64,000 nucleotides of DNA from Thoreauomyces humboldtii (lineage: Eukaryota; Chytridiomycota; Chytridiomycetes; Spizellomycetales; Powellomycetaceae), in the NCBI GenBank assembly GCA_027596035.1, contig JADGJA010000014.1, forward strand, positions 1-64,000, read 5' to 3'. The position numbers were made by a program, and so were the translations under genes. Of the stretch, positions 10,601-23,881 are shown in pieces. Below the pieces are notes generated by a model. The model saw only the letters and a list, made by a program, of their open reading frames with translations, had not been told where the DNA came from and made no database searches. Each line of letters begins with the position of its first letter. Position 1 is the stretch's first letter.

Positions 10601-13302
10601 GCTGTCTTCCCTCCGAAATCCTTGATCTCATATCGGAAGCTATCGTCCACCACCGCTGCAACATGCGCTTCCTGCAGGAATGGCCATCCGATGTAAACGT
10701 TTTTGCCAACAAGCTCGTGAGCTAACTGCTCAGGGCTTCTGCCCTCGTATTGGTTTTCGATGGAAACAATCATGCTTTCGTTAGGGCTTTCCATGTTGAA
10801 CACGGTCACCCCGTGAAAGCCGAGAGTCGCCGTATTCCTGAGAGTCTGCAACGTGGGGAAACCAGGCAAAGCGTTGATTCCCAATCTTGCACCTCGGACC
10901 AATGTCTTGACGAAGCCGTTTGGACCGACTTTGGGCAGCGCATATGGGTCCATGCGACACAGGCAATGCGATATGTCCGGGAAAACTCCAGGAAGGAACG
11001 ACTGAAAGACATGAGGATGCTCAGAATCAAGGCGGAAGGAGAAGCTATGACCATGGGTGTTGCGAGATCGTTCTTCCGAGGTCAACTGCTTTTCTCGCGA
11101 GTTTAGAGCCTTGATCAACCGCTTTTCGTCGATGAAAGGGATCTTGACCACCGCTTCCCAGTCTGCTTTCTTGCCGTTCATGTCCAGTTCAAAATCCTCC
11201 GGGTAAAAATCGACGATTGGTGACGTCACGTCCGTCATCAGAGTACGGTACGCTTCAGGAATGTGCTGATTACTAGCGGTAGGCAGCACGCCCATCAATT
11301 GCTCGAACGGTAGGAACGGCCGCCCAATGTCGAACTTGATGTCCAATTTTGCAAGATTGATCAGATCCGTAATCTTGGGACCGTAGTGATACGGATAGAA
11401 CCACTCCCAAGAGGCAACTCCATTGTAGTAGTAATCCGCCACCCACTGAAGGCCTTCCACATAATGATAGATGAAGCCGGCCATCTGAGCTTCATCGTCA
11501 AAGTCGATGTGAAGCTTCTCCTTGTAGTATTCGCGCTTCCATTCGAGGAAAGCATCATCCATCTTCTTCTTTTCCTCCATCTCGAGATTAGCAGCAATCT
11601 CGTCTTCATCAATGACCTCCGCGGCATCCCAACGCTTCAGGACTCGGTGGCGTGCTTCCATGCTCTCCTCATCATCCTCGTCATCGTCGTCGTCCCACTG
11701 CAAGATGATATGATGCTGGGGAAGCGCTTTTCCTTCGCCAATTGCGTCGATGGTATGATTGATACCTAGCTCGTTACTAAGCTGAATGATGAATGTTCGA
11801 TCGCGCGCAGGCATGTTGGTGGAGAACATCAGCTGCGCATTTTCTCGAGGAGCGAGGACGAACCCCTTGACCAGATCGTAAAGTTTATATTGGGTCTTGC
11901 TGATCACTAAACCAGAAACGCCTTAGCAGCGGCGTCGGGGATCGAAATAGAAAATTTAAAACGAAGCTCACCTAAGTGCGACTTTCTCTGGTTTTTGGGA
12001 GGACGTCCATCACTTCTCTTGCCCTTGAGCCATTTGACATCACCGACTTCGATCTGGAACAGCTCGCGCTCGTACTCGCCAAGTCCTTTCAGGAAAACTT
12101 CGCAGCGATCTAGACGCAGCTTTCCTCCATCGTTCAGGTACCCTCCGCCTTCGAGTAGCATCTTCTTGTAAATCTTGAACATCAAGGCCATGGCCCCATC
12201 ATTGATCTGCAGACCAGGCAAATTCGGCAGAAAATCGTTCCCCACGAAGTATGCCATGAGGATGAAGTCGTCGATGATGCGCTCAAGATCGTAGGGAAAG
12301 GATAATTGCTCCTTCATGATCGAAAATTCGGCGTCGATATACTCCCGGAAGAGCGAAAGATGCATCAAAAAGAAACTCTGCGTATCGAGGTTGGCTGACG
12401 CTTTCTTTCGAGAACGGCCAAAAGTCACTTCTTCTCGCAGAAGGGCAAAATGAGGTTCGTGACTAAGCAGCCCAAGCATCATCAGATCGGCATCGAGGCC
12501 GTATAAACAATGCCTGACGTTTGGATCCCAATCAGGTTGCGATTTGGCAAGCCGAAGGTACTCCATGATCTTGTGCTCGCCCTCTCCTGGCACCTCGTGG
12601 CCCGAGAGGATTACTTCTACGTTGCTCCAAGCCGTATCTTCCGTGATCTTTTTGTTGATGAAGTATTTCAGCTGATCCTGCAGCCTAACCATAAACGGCG
12701 TTCCTGAGATGTGGTGATCAGTCACACACCCGTGCATCGTCTAGCCGACCCATCGTCTTTTTGCGAACCTGGTGTAATACAGTTGGAGTCGAATGGCGGC
12801 TCCTTTGGCAGCTCCTCTCCTCTAGATATCGCTTTCTTGGTTGCGTCAGCATTGTCCTTGGCCGTTCGGAATCTCCGTGCGCGCTGTTGGTTCATCTTGG
12901 CTCGCGGCGCCACGCCGTCGACCGCCAGAAAGAACAGCTTTTGGGGCTTTATCCTCGAGAACAGGTGGTCTATGTAATTGAAGATTGCAAGGAAGATCTG
13001 GTCTTCCGTCATACGGAAATGGATGTCCGAATCGTTGGGATGTGAGCAGTTGTGAATGATGCCGTTCATGTCCAGGTAGAGGTTGTCTGGGATCGATTTG
13101 TCCGCATCAGCGACCAACCGGGACCCAGCTGCGTTGCTCCCGACGGCCTACCAAACTCCGGGATGCGGTTCTCCTGAATGAGCTGACTGCATAGTGGATA
13201 TCGCTCGCTGATCCATCGGAAGAACTGGGTTTCAAAAGCGACAAATGAGAGACAAGCCCCTCGTAGACGTTTTCAAAAACCTCACACCTTCGGAATGCCC
13301 AT
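7665..13302 (-). CDS. XRN1: XRN1 cytoplasmic 5'-3' exoribonuclease
   Basis: Eleven exons encode about 1670 residues: 13288-13302 (15 nt, MGIPK), about 13151-13224, 12769-13086, 11972-12703, 10452-11906, 10274-10392, 10078-10209, 9708-10013, 9369-9650, 9113-9306 and 7665-9051. The nuclease core is complete, with the acidic residues in DNLYLDMNGIIHN, AVDGVAP, GEGEHKIMEYL, YGLDADLMMLGL and GNDFLPNLP. Downstream are the Xrn1-type barrel domains (WPFLQEAHVAAV, then IGATVVFLGAMGYG) and the SH3-like segment (FDLGDRVLYAVKSG). The last exon is a long Gln/Pro-rich disordered tail ending in an RGG-rich stretch, where decapping and Lsm/Pat1 partners often bind. The enzyme degrades decapped mRNA in the cytoplasm. 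The length and the C-terminal domains separate it from nuclear Rat1. Confidence 0.97.
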
Positions 13303-13699
13303 CTCGGAGCACTTTGATAGCCCGGAGTCTGAAGAGAGAGAGAGAGCTACCTGTTGGAGAGAGGCTTGAGAGATTTTCTTATGGAAGGCAGCTACTCGTG
13401 TTTCGGCCCTTTGATCGGTGAAAGTTCGAAGATGATCTGTTGACGATGGGTTGGGGTGTGAGAACGAAGGGTGTGTCCATCCAGTAAGGAGCCCGTGTCC
13501 TTGGTACGACCGCAAATGCGAACGCTGAAACTTGCATCCCCCAACTTATTCCAGCCCGTCGTCGTTTTCCATCACCCGCCGCCTTTTATCTTCTCGCCAC
13601 TACACACCCTTCTTCTTCGCTCGAACTCATCCACAGCGGAAGTAGAATTCCTCACCTCACCTTCGGATACGAGCAATCAACTACATTGTCTGCACCTCA
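13303..13699. promoter_or_regulatory. Divergent promoter region XRN1 / nucleotidyltransferase gene
   Basis: This 397-bp spacer separates two divergent ATGs. It contains a (GA)n run at about 13331-13345. No specific transcription-factor site could be assigned. Confidence 0.4.
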
Positions 13700-14807
13700 A
13701 TGGGCACCTCGGTTCCAGTAACCATCTCTCAGCGACCGTACGGCCCGCGTATCCAGGTTTACTTTCCTGGTGGCCAGCAAGCGAAACCCAAGGACATCGT
13801 AAGCGCGTTCAGGGCCGCGCTGCAGCAAGCTCAATCGAACGGAACAGGTGACCAAACTCCAGCCAGCGTCAAAACTCCTAATCGTGTCTTCCAAAAGGTG
13901 CTGGTGGAAGGAACCAACTATTGGCGAGAACTCCTCCCGTTCGAAGCACTCGACATCGAGGCCGGGATCGATCTTTGTGTCGCCGACCATACTCCACCTG
14001 CGAGTCCGGCGACCAGCGATGACGACAGCCTCATGTTTTCCCGTAAGCTGGAAATCATTCGGTTGTTCTTGATCGGGAAGGACAACGTGTGGAGAGTGCT
14101 GCTGTTCGGATCTGCGCTGGACAATCCGCAGACAGCCAACGACATCGACATCGCGATAGAGTGCCGTGCGAACCAGGATCCATCCGACTTGGTCCGTTGG
14201 GAGGAGCAGCTCACCGAGATGGTCGGAAAGGAGGTTGACATCACGGACCTCTCAGGCTCCTTCCACAATGACATGCTTGCCATACGAAGCAATGGTCGCT
14301 ACATTGACTTCGGGGGCGGAACCTCAGATGACATCGAACTCAAGGGACACCAGAATACCTTGGCGCGCGCGATCTGGCGGATGGGCAAACTGCAGCAGCA
14401 GGTTGCTCGGTTTCGTCGAAGGGAACGCGTCCAAGGCGTCAGCGGATGCCTACGGCCTCGCCAAGCGTTTTGAATTGTTCTACCAGGAGTTCGAAAACTT
14501 TGCGAAGCCATTCCTTTTCAAGGTCAAAGCGCTCCCCAATCCAAAAGGCGGAAACACTTATCAGGAAATTCTGCGCGCTTTCGAGGCGAGAGGCGAGGCG
14601 TACACCCAGGGCGGTCCAATGATTCCGACACCACAAATGCTCACAAGTACCTGGAACGGGTTGGAGGATCTGCGGTGCTTTCAATATTTCTCCCGAAAAC
14701 AATACGTGGACGACTACAACTTGGACGTCCTCTCCCCAAAGCTCCAGTATCTCCGTCCTGTGATTGCCTGGGCGACTACTGCGCTGCTTGCGGTTGGGCT
14801 GCCCTGA
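13700..14807 (+). CDS. Nucleotidyltransferase-fold protein (MNT-like)
   Basis: The ATG at 13700 opens a frame with a minimal nucleotidyltransferase signature, VLLFGSALDNPQTANDIDIA, in which G-S plus D-x-D are the catalytic-type residues. A third acidic strand follows (KEVDITDL). Coding then moves to another frame (ADAYGLAKRFELFYQEF to the TGA at 14805-14807). The two frames join if 14402-14435 is removed as a 34-nt GT...AG intron, giving exons 13700-14401 and 14436-14807 (about 357 residues). That would be the shortest intron in the window, so a frameshift is the alternative. The layout of transferase plus helical C-terminus recalls MNT-HEPN-type or antibiotic-nucleotidyltransferase-like proteins, but the substrate is unknown. 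I do not recognise a close eukaryotic family. Confidence 0.6.
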
Positions 14808-15270
14808 AGGAAAATCAGCCGGTCCATCTCGCCTTCCATCAAACGTTCTACCGACATCCTCCAAGCGCCTTTGTGCGCGGGAGGGGACGCACGCGCTGCC
14901 AGCGGGAGACGTGCGACGATTTCGCATATGGCAGCGCGTGCGTCCCCTCCCGCGCACAAAGGCGCTTGGAGCGACTAGAATTACATGTTTCAGTAAATCG
15001 TATGGTGTCTTCCAATATTTTTCAATTGGACTTTTCGCGCACCGCGATCCGACATGTCACAAAAAAAGGCAAGTGGTCGACAGGGATGGACAAAAGATTG
15101 CTGCTACGGAGGAGAGAGGACCCGGCAGGGTAGCTGTAAGGTTTCGTGGAATCAGTGCACACCTACGGCCGCGCTGGCTAGGTGTATGTATTACATGTAC
15201 AATGAAGATGAGATGAGCCCCAAGGAAGATTTCATCTTCCGGTCGCCAAAAATCAAAGGCGTGAGACCTT
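14808..15270. other. Convergent spacer holding a long hairpin
   Basis: This spacer lies between the nucleotidyltransferase stop and the BLTP2 stop. Apart from the hairpin at 14859-14971 I see no gene. Confidence 0.5.
14859..14971. repeat. Perfect long inverted repeat (hairpin)
   Basis: The left arm 14859-14900 and right arm 14930-14971 are 42-bp exact reverse complements, starting CTCCAAGCGCC and ending GGCGCTTGGAG. They flank a 29-nt loop. The arms are GC-rich and would form a very stable stem. The structure starts 51 bp after the nucleotidyltransferase stop codon, so it should lie in that transcript's 3' UTR. No target-site duplication is obvious. It is far too long to be a simple terminator. 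A de novo foldback or a small MITE are the candidates. Confidence 0.9.
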
Positions 15271-18200
15271 TCAGTCGCTCTCGCCCAAATCGAAGAGTAC
15301 CTCCGTCGATGGGTCCTTGGCCTTCCGCTTGGATTTTTCGAGCCCAGCTTGTACTTCCGCGCGAGTTTGATCCTTTTCTTTGTCGGGATCTTTCCGACTC
15401 CGGAAGAGCCCGCGGGCCAAGTGGGATTTGCTGCTTTTGACCTCGCGGCTGTGTGGGGCGAGCAGGTCTTGCTCAAGCTGGGTGCTCGGCTTTCGCTTTT
15501 GAAAGAGCTTTTCGCGAACGAGTGCCCCCGTGTTGGCCAGTACCGCACGTAATGCCTCTGTCAGGAAGACGATTAATCAGCAATGCTCGAAGCCAAATAT
15601 CATGAACATGTCGCTACCTTTCTTGACGGCATCCAGGAAGTCTAACCATGTCCAAGTCTTGTTTCGAAACTCCAGAGTTGGCATCTTGAAGGCGAACATG
15701 AACAGATCCTCGATGTTTTTCTCCTTGGATCCCTGTAACAACATACGGTGAGCAAATGTAATATGCAATTTTCGTTTTCAAAGGTTGTCTTTGCACACCC
15801 GATAACTGAGACAGTGTTGAGCGCCAGGCATCTTGATGTAGATGAACGAGCGATTCTGCGAGGCTCGGGCCTGCATTTGCTTCAGCTCGTTGACTTTGCT
15901 CGTTCGCCGAGATACTTTCGACGAATCATCTTTCGCGTTGCTCTTCTCGCTCGTGGAACGCTGATGACCCGAAGTGGAAGCGGAGGCCTTTGACAATTGC
16001 TTTCGGTGCATGTGAGGCGACATCTCGCTCTCAGATGCAGAGCTTCCGCGCCGACTGCTCCCAGCCACCGAGGCAATGTCTTCCAAACTTGTGCCTGACT
16101 GCCGTCGGATAGATTGCATTGTCGATGGCTCAGACGCTGATGACCGGGTGCTACGCACAGTCAGCTGATCGACGGACTCGATGCGGGAGAACCGCTTCGT
16201 GGCGCTGCGGTCGTCTGCGGTGGATGGGGCGGAGGATCCGTCTTTCGAGGTGGCCTTGGCCCTTTTTTCCGGGAAGAGGTAATATACGATCTCCTTCGCC
16301 ATATCGTATGTTACTTGGATGAGTAGTGGGAAAATGTTCACCTCGAAGTGATCCACCACTTTGATGCCGGCGACCGGGGCCATTTCCCTCCAATACACGC
16401 GAATCATCTTGTGTCTGGTGTAATCCACGTCACGTTTCTCTGGGTTGTATGGGGCAATAACTTCTTTGAAAGAGTTTTGAGCGGCCATGTGATTCTCAAG
16501 GTGGAGCTGATCGATATGAAGTGTGTTGATGCTCGACTGGTCTTCGTATTGCACCCAGCTGAATTGTGCTCTGTCTAGTGCCCATTCGCATAAAGGTTGA
16601 TCATCGTCGGTGATCATGCACCAAACCATTTTGTCGACGCGGATCAGGGTTTGAAGAGATACGGCCGCAGACTTCCTCTTTTCCTCGAGCATCTGCATGG
16701 CCTTGAGAGCGTTGATAATGATGATAAGCTCATCCTGGTATTGAGCAAGATGCCGAAGAATCTCGAGCCTTCGGGCCGCTATGACTTCATCGCTGTAGGG
16801 TTGAGCATCGAGCACCGTCCCGCATCGAAGGAAGGCATCTGCTTGTCGAATCTTCTGTTGCAATACGATGACAGTTTCTTGGACTTTTCGCAGGTCTTCC
16901 ATCTGCTCCAGCACTAGCAGCATCTTCTTCAACTTCTCGGTGTGTTCGCCTCTAACCGGATCTCGGTAAACGAGAAGGTTCTCGATAACGTCGTGAATGA
17001 CCATGTACTGAAGGGCGTTAGCAGAGATCGCAAATGTTGGGAAGTTCAAATGTAGCATCTGCGTTGACTCTGGATTATTGGTAGCGGTGTCGCCCTTCAA
17101 GTACAGGGGGTTTGGAACATCACGATGGAAGCTTGCAAATGTTCGTTCAACGACTCTTTCCAAATGCCCAGAATGGGACGAGTGATCGATCAAACATTCG
17201 ATTGGAACCCACACGGGCCAGGGCGTCGAGGTGTTGGACCCATGGCCACCGGTTCGGTGCATCACGATGTTGTCCAGATCAAATTCTGGTGCAAACTCGA
17301 TATCAGCGCGTCGAGCAACGAACAGCTGCGCATCCTGCACGTTCAGAATCATTCTAGACTTTATGATCTGCTCATTTCGATCACTATTCTCGTCGGTGGT
17401 TTGCGAAGAGCTAGCTCTCGCGTCCAGAATGAGAACAGAACGCAGTTGCATGCTTTCAGCTGCCACGACGACCGACTCGAGCTGCGTGGCGTCCTCCTTC
17501 GATTCCGCCTCCAAGTTGACTTGCGGGTGAATAAGCTGCACAATGTACTCGCTTTCGAAAGTCTGATTGCTGGCTACATAGTCAGGCGATTCGGGGTCCC
17601 GCGAAGATACGTAAGCTTTCTTGCTTCCAAAAGCGAAAGCGGGCGCGCTTGTATCTCGCGGCGATTCCACGTCTCCGACTTGCTCGTCCTCAGCGTCCGA
17701 TTCGTTCGGAACGGTAAAGAATGAATCAACCTCGTCGATGAGTTTGGCCAAAAGAGCTTGAGCACCCGAAGCATCCATGTCTAGAACTTCCATAGTGGAA
17801 TTCTGCGCCGCCCGTGGCGCTGCAGCTTTGGGTGTGTCCGAAGGCCGTTCGGGAGTAAAGTCCATTGGATCGATACCAATCCGTCTTTCGGCAACAGCGG
17901 CAACTAACTGGCTCATAACCCTCGTTGCTGTGTTCGAGAGACAGTACTTCACTGCCAACCGTCTCTGTTGAAGCGAGATCATCTGAAAAAGCATGTTTCG
18001 TACGTCCTTTTTCCATAGCAGGTTAACGTTGTGCACGATGAAGTGGTGCTTGAACAGTGCGGAGACTGGAACTCTGGATTCGCCTCTGACAGGATTGGCA
18101 CCATCTGACTCAAAGAGTAAGTACTTTGGTTATGCTTCAACTTGAACGTGAACTATCGCCTCTTACCAGCAGAATCCATTTTTGCTTGGCACGAACGGAT

Positions 18201-21200
18201 GTATTTTTCAATGACAACTTTCTTTTCGTGCAAAACAGCCATCTTCTCAACGATAATTTGAGATTGCTGCAGATAAAACCCAAGAAGCGATTGAGCATCA
18301 GATCTGGCAGCAAAAACAAATCCTTTCATACCTGACGAAGCGAGTCATCGAAGAATACCGCCATTCTATACTCCAGTCCCTTTTGAACCTCTAGATAGTG
18401 CCGAATCGATGATTCAATCTCGCGCATACGACTTTTGAACAAAGATTTCTGGATACTGTAAATATCTAGGACAAATTTATAATAGTTGAGCTGGGTATCC
18501 AACGCAGATGCCACCGTTTCGGGTAGGATTACCTCGTTTCGCACGCAAGATATCGTGTGCCTGCGTTGTTGTTGCGTCATTGCGCTTAAAGTAGATAATT
18601 CGAGGTGCCCAAGCAAATGGCACCATCCTGATTTGGCAGTTGCCATCATCGCGGACATAATCGGCTGGCAAATACCAGTCGACATCCTCCATCGACTCGT
18701 CAGCTGTTCCTACCACCTCGGGTCCGGTTTGCGTTTCTTCCGCCTGAGCCTCCTCAATGTCTCCGAAAGCGACGGCTCGCGCTTCTACCTCCGTTAGCTC
18801 GATTTCGGAAGCGCTGAGGATCCACTTGACCGTGGACTTTCTTCGCAGTAGTTCCTCTTTCGGACGTCTCTGACGAATTAGTCTTTGGACAAAGGTCATG
18901 TCCACCTTCATCTGTTCGGCTCTGCAGCGCAATCCCACGCCAAAATTTTGTTCCCTCGGTTCGGCTGCAAAGCCGGAAAGCAAAGGGTAGATCGAGGTAA
19001 TCAATCGGATCGACCCAATGACCCGTCCTAACTTCTGCTTGGATGGACCTGGGCCATTTTCGTTGAAGAGCTTGCCTCGGCGAATCGGTAAACTCGTTAG
19101 GACAGACTGGTATACTTGCGTGAATGTAAAGAACCTAGCAAGAGTCTCCATTGTGAGGCTCAGGGAGTTGATAGGTTCAGGTAGGCTCGCATAGAACGGT
19201 CTCGGAGATTCAATCTTGATTGTCACGTGAATGTTGCCTGTACGGAAGCCACGGAACGAGTCCCAACCCTTGAGCTGCTCCGAACTGCAAAACTCTGGTG
19301 CTCTCAAGTGAATGTCCGTATGCGTGCGCCGTGTAATCTGCAGCGGAGTTTTATCCTTCCGGTGTCGTTCTTGCTTTTCCGGAAAGAAATCAAAGCCAAA
19401 CGAAATTTTGACTCCGCCCCTTAGGGTGGTGATCGTATCCTCGGCATCTGACTGCACGGTCACCTGCTTCCTGGATGGTAGCGCAAACGCAAGTTCTCCA
19501 CACTCGATGCTGATGTCTTCCCCTGCAGTGGAGCAGCCATTTATATCGATATGAACTCCGTCCCGCATGCAGATTGTCATGCCTTCCGTTCCAAAATATC
19601 GGCGTCCGTCGAAGTATGGTGACGATGAGCCGAGAACGCGGAACTTCACCTCGCCGCCGCCAGTCACGTTGACCATGTGATGACCATGAACCATCAAGCG
19701 GAGTTTGTCCCACCATCCGATAGGCACGCTAGGATCGGCATTAGGCTTTGTAAAAGTATCAAAAACCCCCATCATTTCAGCAATCCCCGGTTCCGTTGCT
19801 GCTCCCCAGCAAAGCTGAATAGTGGAAGAACTGTTGATGGTCGTAATTAATGAGGTATATAGTTTGGTGGGTACCACGCCTCGGGTAATCACTAGGTGCT
19901 GTCCGTAAGGCAAATTGAGCGGCAGCTTGATGGAACGATGCGATTCCGGTGCCATGGCTTGTTCCACGACAATGAGAAGGCCCTCTGTAGTCCAGCTAGT
20001 AGCACCCTTCTCCTCAATATGAACTAAGGGATAGTTATAATCGCGGATTTGCAATGATAGCTCCTCGAGAGAGATTTTGATGTTTCTGGGAATGAGTTCG
20101 TCATAGAGTGCTCGATGTGGTGTTGTAGGATCCATAATGCTCAGAGACTCCTCTATCGTGCCTGCCGGCAAAACCGGTGCCATCAAAACGATGGAGAGAT
20201 TGGTGAAGCGAGCAGTCAGTAGTGCTGGCGTCTGGTGGACTGTAGCCTTTGCAGCCTTTAAACGTTCTAACCAGGTCCTTGAGTTGAATTCTTGGAGGAG
20301 CCACCACGCGTCCTCCACCTCTGGTGCTTGTCTGAGATAGCAAGCCGTTAGGTGCTAGGCCCATAAGCAAAATGGTTTGGAGCCGCGTACCTTGCACCGG
20401 CCACAATACTGCCGTATTTCTTCTCGGCAACTGCGCGCAAGGCTGCAGCTTTATTCTGAAAGGCTTTGTCTCGTGCCGACCGCCCTTCCTGCTCCTCCAG
20501 TCCGAGAAGATAATTCCGTGACAGCACTGTCTCGAATGGATCATCTTCCAGTCGCAGGACCACAGTGCGCAGATTCACATGAACAGTTGGAATTGAGCTT
20601 TTTCCCACGCGAGTCCTGCCCCTCGAGGAGGTGGTGGGTACAGTCCTTATCCCTCGCTCGGTCTTGAGAAGGTGCTTGACAGCCTTCTGCAAGTTTATAG
20701 CATTCTCAATAATATCCGACAGCTTGAAAGCGTATGGCACAAATATCGCCACGTCTCCGATATTGAGGGTGATACGCTTGCGTGGCTTCGGCAATAGTGC
20801 CTCTTCTCGAATGCTCATGATCTCCACGGTAGGTCTCGTTAGAGTACACAGTTGAAAATATTCGCGCTTGCGATCCTTGCGACGGGCCTCGACAATGACG
20901 GAAGCGAGCCCAAGTACGGTCCTGCGATGACTGTCAACTTTAAGATCAGCTGTATCTAACTCCAGTCGCAGTTCCACGTTTTCCGGTAGAAGTATATCCG
21001 CAACGAAGCGCTCAATTGTCACTTGAACTAGGGGAGCCGATGGGCCCAAGGGAGCGTGGCTGACTGGGGGTTTCTTATCGGAAGAATTTGCAAACAGCTT
21101 GAAAAGTTTAGCTGTGTAAACGGTTGCTTTAAGGGCCACGAGGAAGGCTCGGATGCTGAAATTGCATAAGACCTCGTCCGTTACTAAGGTCGGCACCGGT

Positions 21201-23593
21201 TGATCGACGCCATCGCCCTCCCCTGAACTCAGAAATTCGATGCGACGAGCTTGAAGACAAATGTCGACATGCTCTCCGTTTAAGAATTGGTCCCGGAGTG
21301 CCGAGAACCCTCCAGGTCTTTCCTCGAAAGACCCCAGCGTTCGCAGGCAAATTTCGTTGATCTCCAGCCTACTAGAATGCAAAAGTGCAAGTGGGCTTCG
21401 GCCGGTGGTTCCGGCGTGAGATGACTTTTGCCAAAGTATGGATTCGATTTCCAAAAGCAGTGCTTTGTCTGATTCCTCTCCGACTAGTAGCACACCGACA
21501 GGTCCTGCGGTAGCCTGCACATAGCTCGTAACCAGAATCAGACCATCGTCACATGTGGACGGTACTTGATGAGAAGCCGACATGTGTTTCGGTGATTGAG
21601 GTTTCAAAGAGCTCAGTCGCGCCGCGAGCTGGAAGTAATCTAACCGATCGTTTTTAGGGAGTCGCGAGAAGTCTAGTGTTGTCCGACCAACTGTGCAACT
21701 GAGGTTGAGATGAGCATTAAAAGTGTCCGCATTGTGGGTAGTGGGGGGTGCTAGCTGTGCGAGGACGTGCATGTTTTGTACCGTTGCCAGTACATCGAGA
21801 AAGTCTGGGAAGCCTCGTGCAACCTCTTCAACGGCACCACGAGCTCCCGCTAGTTGGAAACCCAGCAAAGAGAGCTCGCTCTGCACTGCCGAAAATGATC
21901 CCGGCAAGTCAGATTCAACAGACACTGTTTCTGATGTTTTGATTTCCAGGGAGACCTCGTCCAGCGAGGCCACAAGAAATGCACCATCCGAAGTAGGTCC
22001 ATCCATAAGGTAACGAGTCACTTGTATAGCGACCGTCGGATCAATGATGGATACGTTGCAGGCAGGTCGATAAAGCCGAAACAGGCTCTCAAGCGCAACA
22101 TGCCGTCCAGCGAGCTCCTCTAACGTCGTTCTCGGACTAGGCAAGGAACGCGGCTTCCGAGGTTCGGATTTGCCTTTTCTCCCACTTTCAAGAAGTACCA
22201 TTATCAAGCGATCGGTAGTCGTGAGCTTTGGCATCTCAATGTCTACCTCGATCGAGAAACTTGAGTCGCCGGTGTTCTTCACTCCACTATTTCCTGTTTC
22301 CAAAGCAGGGACGACCACATCCAGCTTCATTTTCATTGCTGAAAAGATCTGATACGTGGCATGATCAGGAAATGGTAGATTGCAGAGATCGACGTAAAGG
22401 CCCGTCAAGGATGATTTCAGGAAGAGATCCTTGCTGGGGCAAGCTTCAGATTGGCCAGTATTTTGAATGCCCGCTTGGACACTTAGTTCCTCAAGGGTTA
22501 CCATGACAAGAGGGGCTAGTTTCTTGTCATGCTGAAGCGGATCGAATAGACTGAGGTTTTCCGTGGTCAAGGTTGTTCGATTGGCCACGATATTCAGCGC
22601 AGGGCTGATACTGCTGACCTCCCAAATTTTTCTTTGCATCTGATGGATGTGTACCTCGAGGGCCCGCTGGATCTCATCTTTCGAGAGAGCGCCAAGTGCG
22701 TTTGGTACGTCGGCAGCCGGAGGTAGTAGTACATCCGAGTGCAACGAGCCTTCCGCCGCCCGCACGCCCTTGGCGGCACATGCCAGATTGCTGAAAATGC
22801 TTTGCAACTCGGACGAAGCAACGGAAATCCCACTAAACGCGATATCCAGGCGTGGCCGCACCAACCGTCCAAGAACCGACGCGTGCGCGGAGAAAGTGAT
22901 GGTGGTCTTGTCTGCCACCAGCAATTGGGAGCGTTCTTCAACATCACTGGCAGGAGCGAAGATCTCGAACGGTGAGGCTTCGAGGACAATCTTCAGATTC
23001 GGGCGCGCGATCCCTGCCACTTCTTTCGGCACATGTGCATCGTCATGGATGTCCGAGCGCCAGATTAATGATATGAATTCCTGCTCGTAGCTCAGAACAA
23101 TCCGACCATCCCTATCTCGGAGCATCCCCTGCAACCTGTCGAAGCGCACATCAACAAGAGGCAGCACCATCCGCAAGAAGCTGTTCCGTAGGAGACGTCC
23201 CAAAGGATCCAAGACATTTGGAAGAACCGACTCCTTAGAGGAGAACGTGGGCCGGGACGTGTTGACTGACTTCCCGTCAGTCAGCTGGTGCTGCAGAATC
23301 AACGTGGGTCCGGCAATTCGAACGGTAACCCAGGAGCGCCACTTTTCGGAAGGCTTGTGAAACTCAAGCCACAGCGAATCGATACGCAGGCTTTCGAGAA
23401 CGACCACGGCGACTTTGGCGTTGTTTTTCGGGGGCCGGAAAGTGATATCGCTCAGGAATGTCGGACGGACTTTGCCCAACGACAAGCCGAAACGCGAGGT
23501 AACATAGTTGACGAGATAGCCCCAGAAGACAACAGTAATCACACCTGCAGCTATGGCACCAATCAAGGGAGGAACGACTTCCCAATGGCGCAT
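15271..23593 (-). CDS. FMP27: BLTP2 / Fmp27 / Hobbit-type bridge-like lipid transfer protein
   Basis: Seven exons join in phase to 2647 residues: 20391-23593, 18533-20331, 18332-18465, 18167-18266, 15799-18104, 15618-15732 and 15271-15557. The N-terminus has one membrane segment (about residues 8-30, LIGAIAAGVITVVFWGYLV), followed by the FLSDITFRPPKNN-type start of the groove. Family hallmarks in the C-terminal half include the WWLLQEFNSRTWLERL segment, LFKHHFIVHNVNLLWKKDVRN, and the near-terminal block KEKNIEDL, FAFKMPTLEYRNKTW-like (here FKMPTLEFRNKTWTW) and LVREKLF. Proteins of this family form a long hydrophobic groove that moves lipids at ER-plasma membrane contacts. The gene looks complete. 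Exon 15799-18104 includes a long Ser-rich insert before the C-terminal block. Confidence 0.95.
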
Positions 23594-23881
23594 GATCAGT
23601 TATTTCCGAAGCGGTTCGGTAGGTGTTAGGTCAGAGTGCGGCGCGTGGTTGACGGCAATTGGAGAGATCGCCGGCGGAATGACCAAAAACTTGAGATGAA
23701 TTTCCCATGCGTCCCGTGTCTCAAGATGGTGACGGCGAGTGGATGATGGGGCGGCTCGACGTAGCTCTGGGCGTATCGGCGGCGGGTACGATGTCGGGAT
23801 GCTCGAGAGCGATGCTCGAGGGCCAGAGAGAAGTCCAGAGTCCCTGTCTATTCTAGGCGAAATCAGATACCCGCTCGGTAC

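Noticed and set aside
13087..13150. 23-nt intron in XRN1 retaining extra residues before DNLYLDMNG
   Set aside because: A 64-nt intron gives the conserved IPEFDNLYLDMNG junction exactly.
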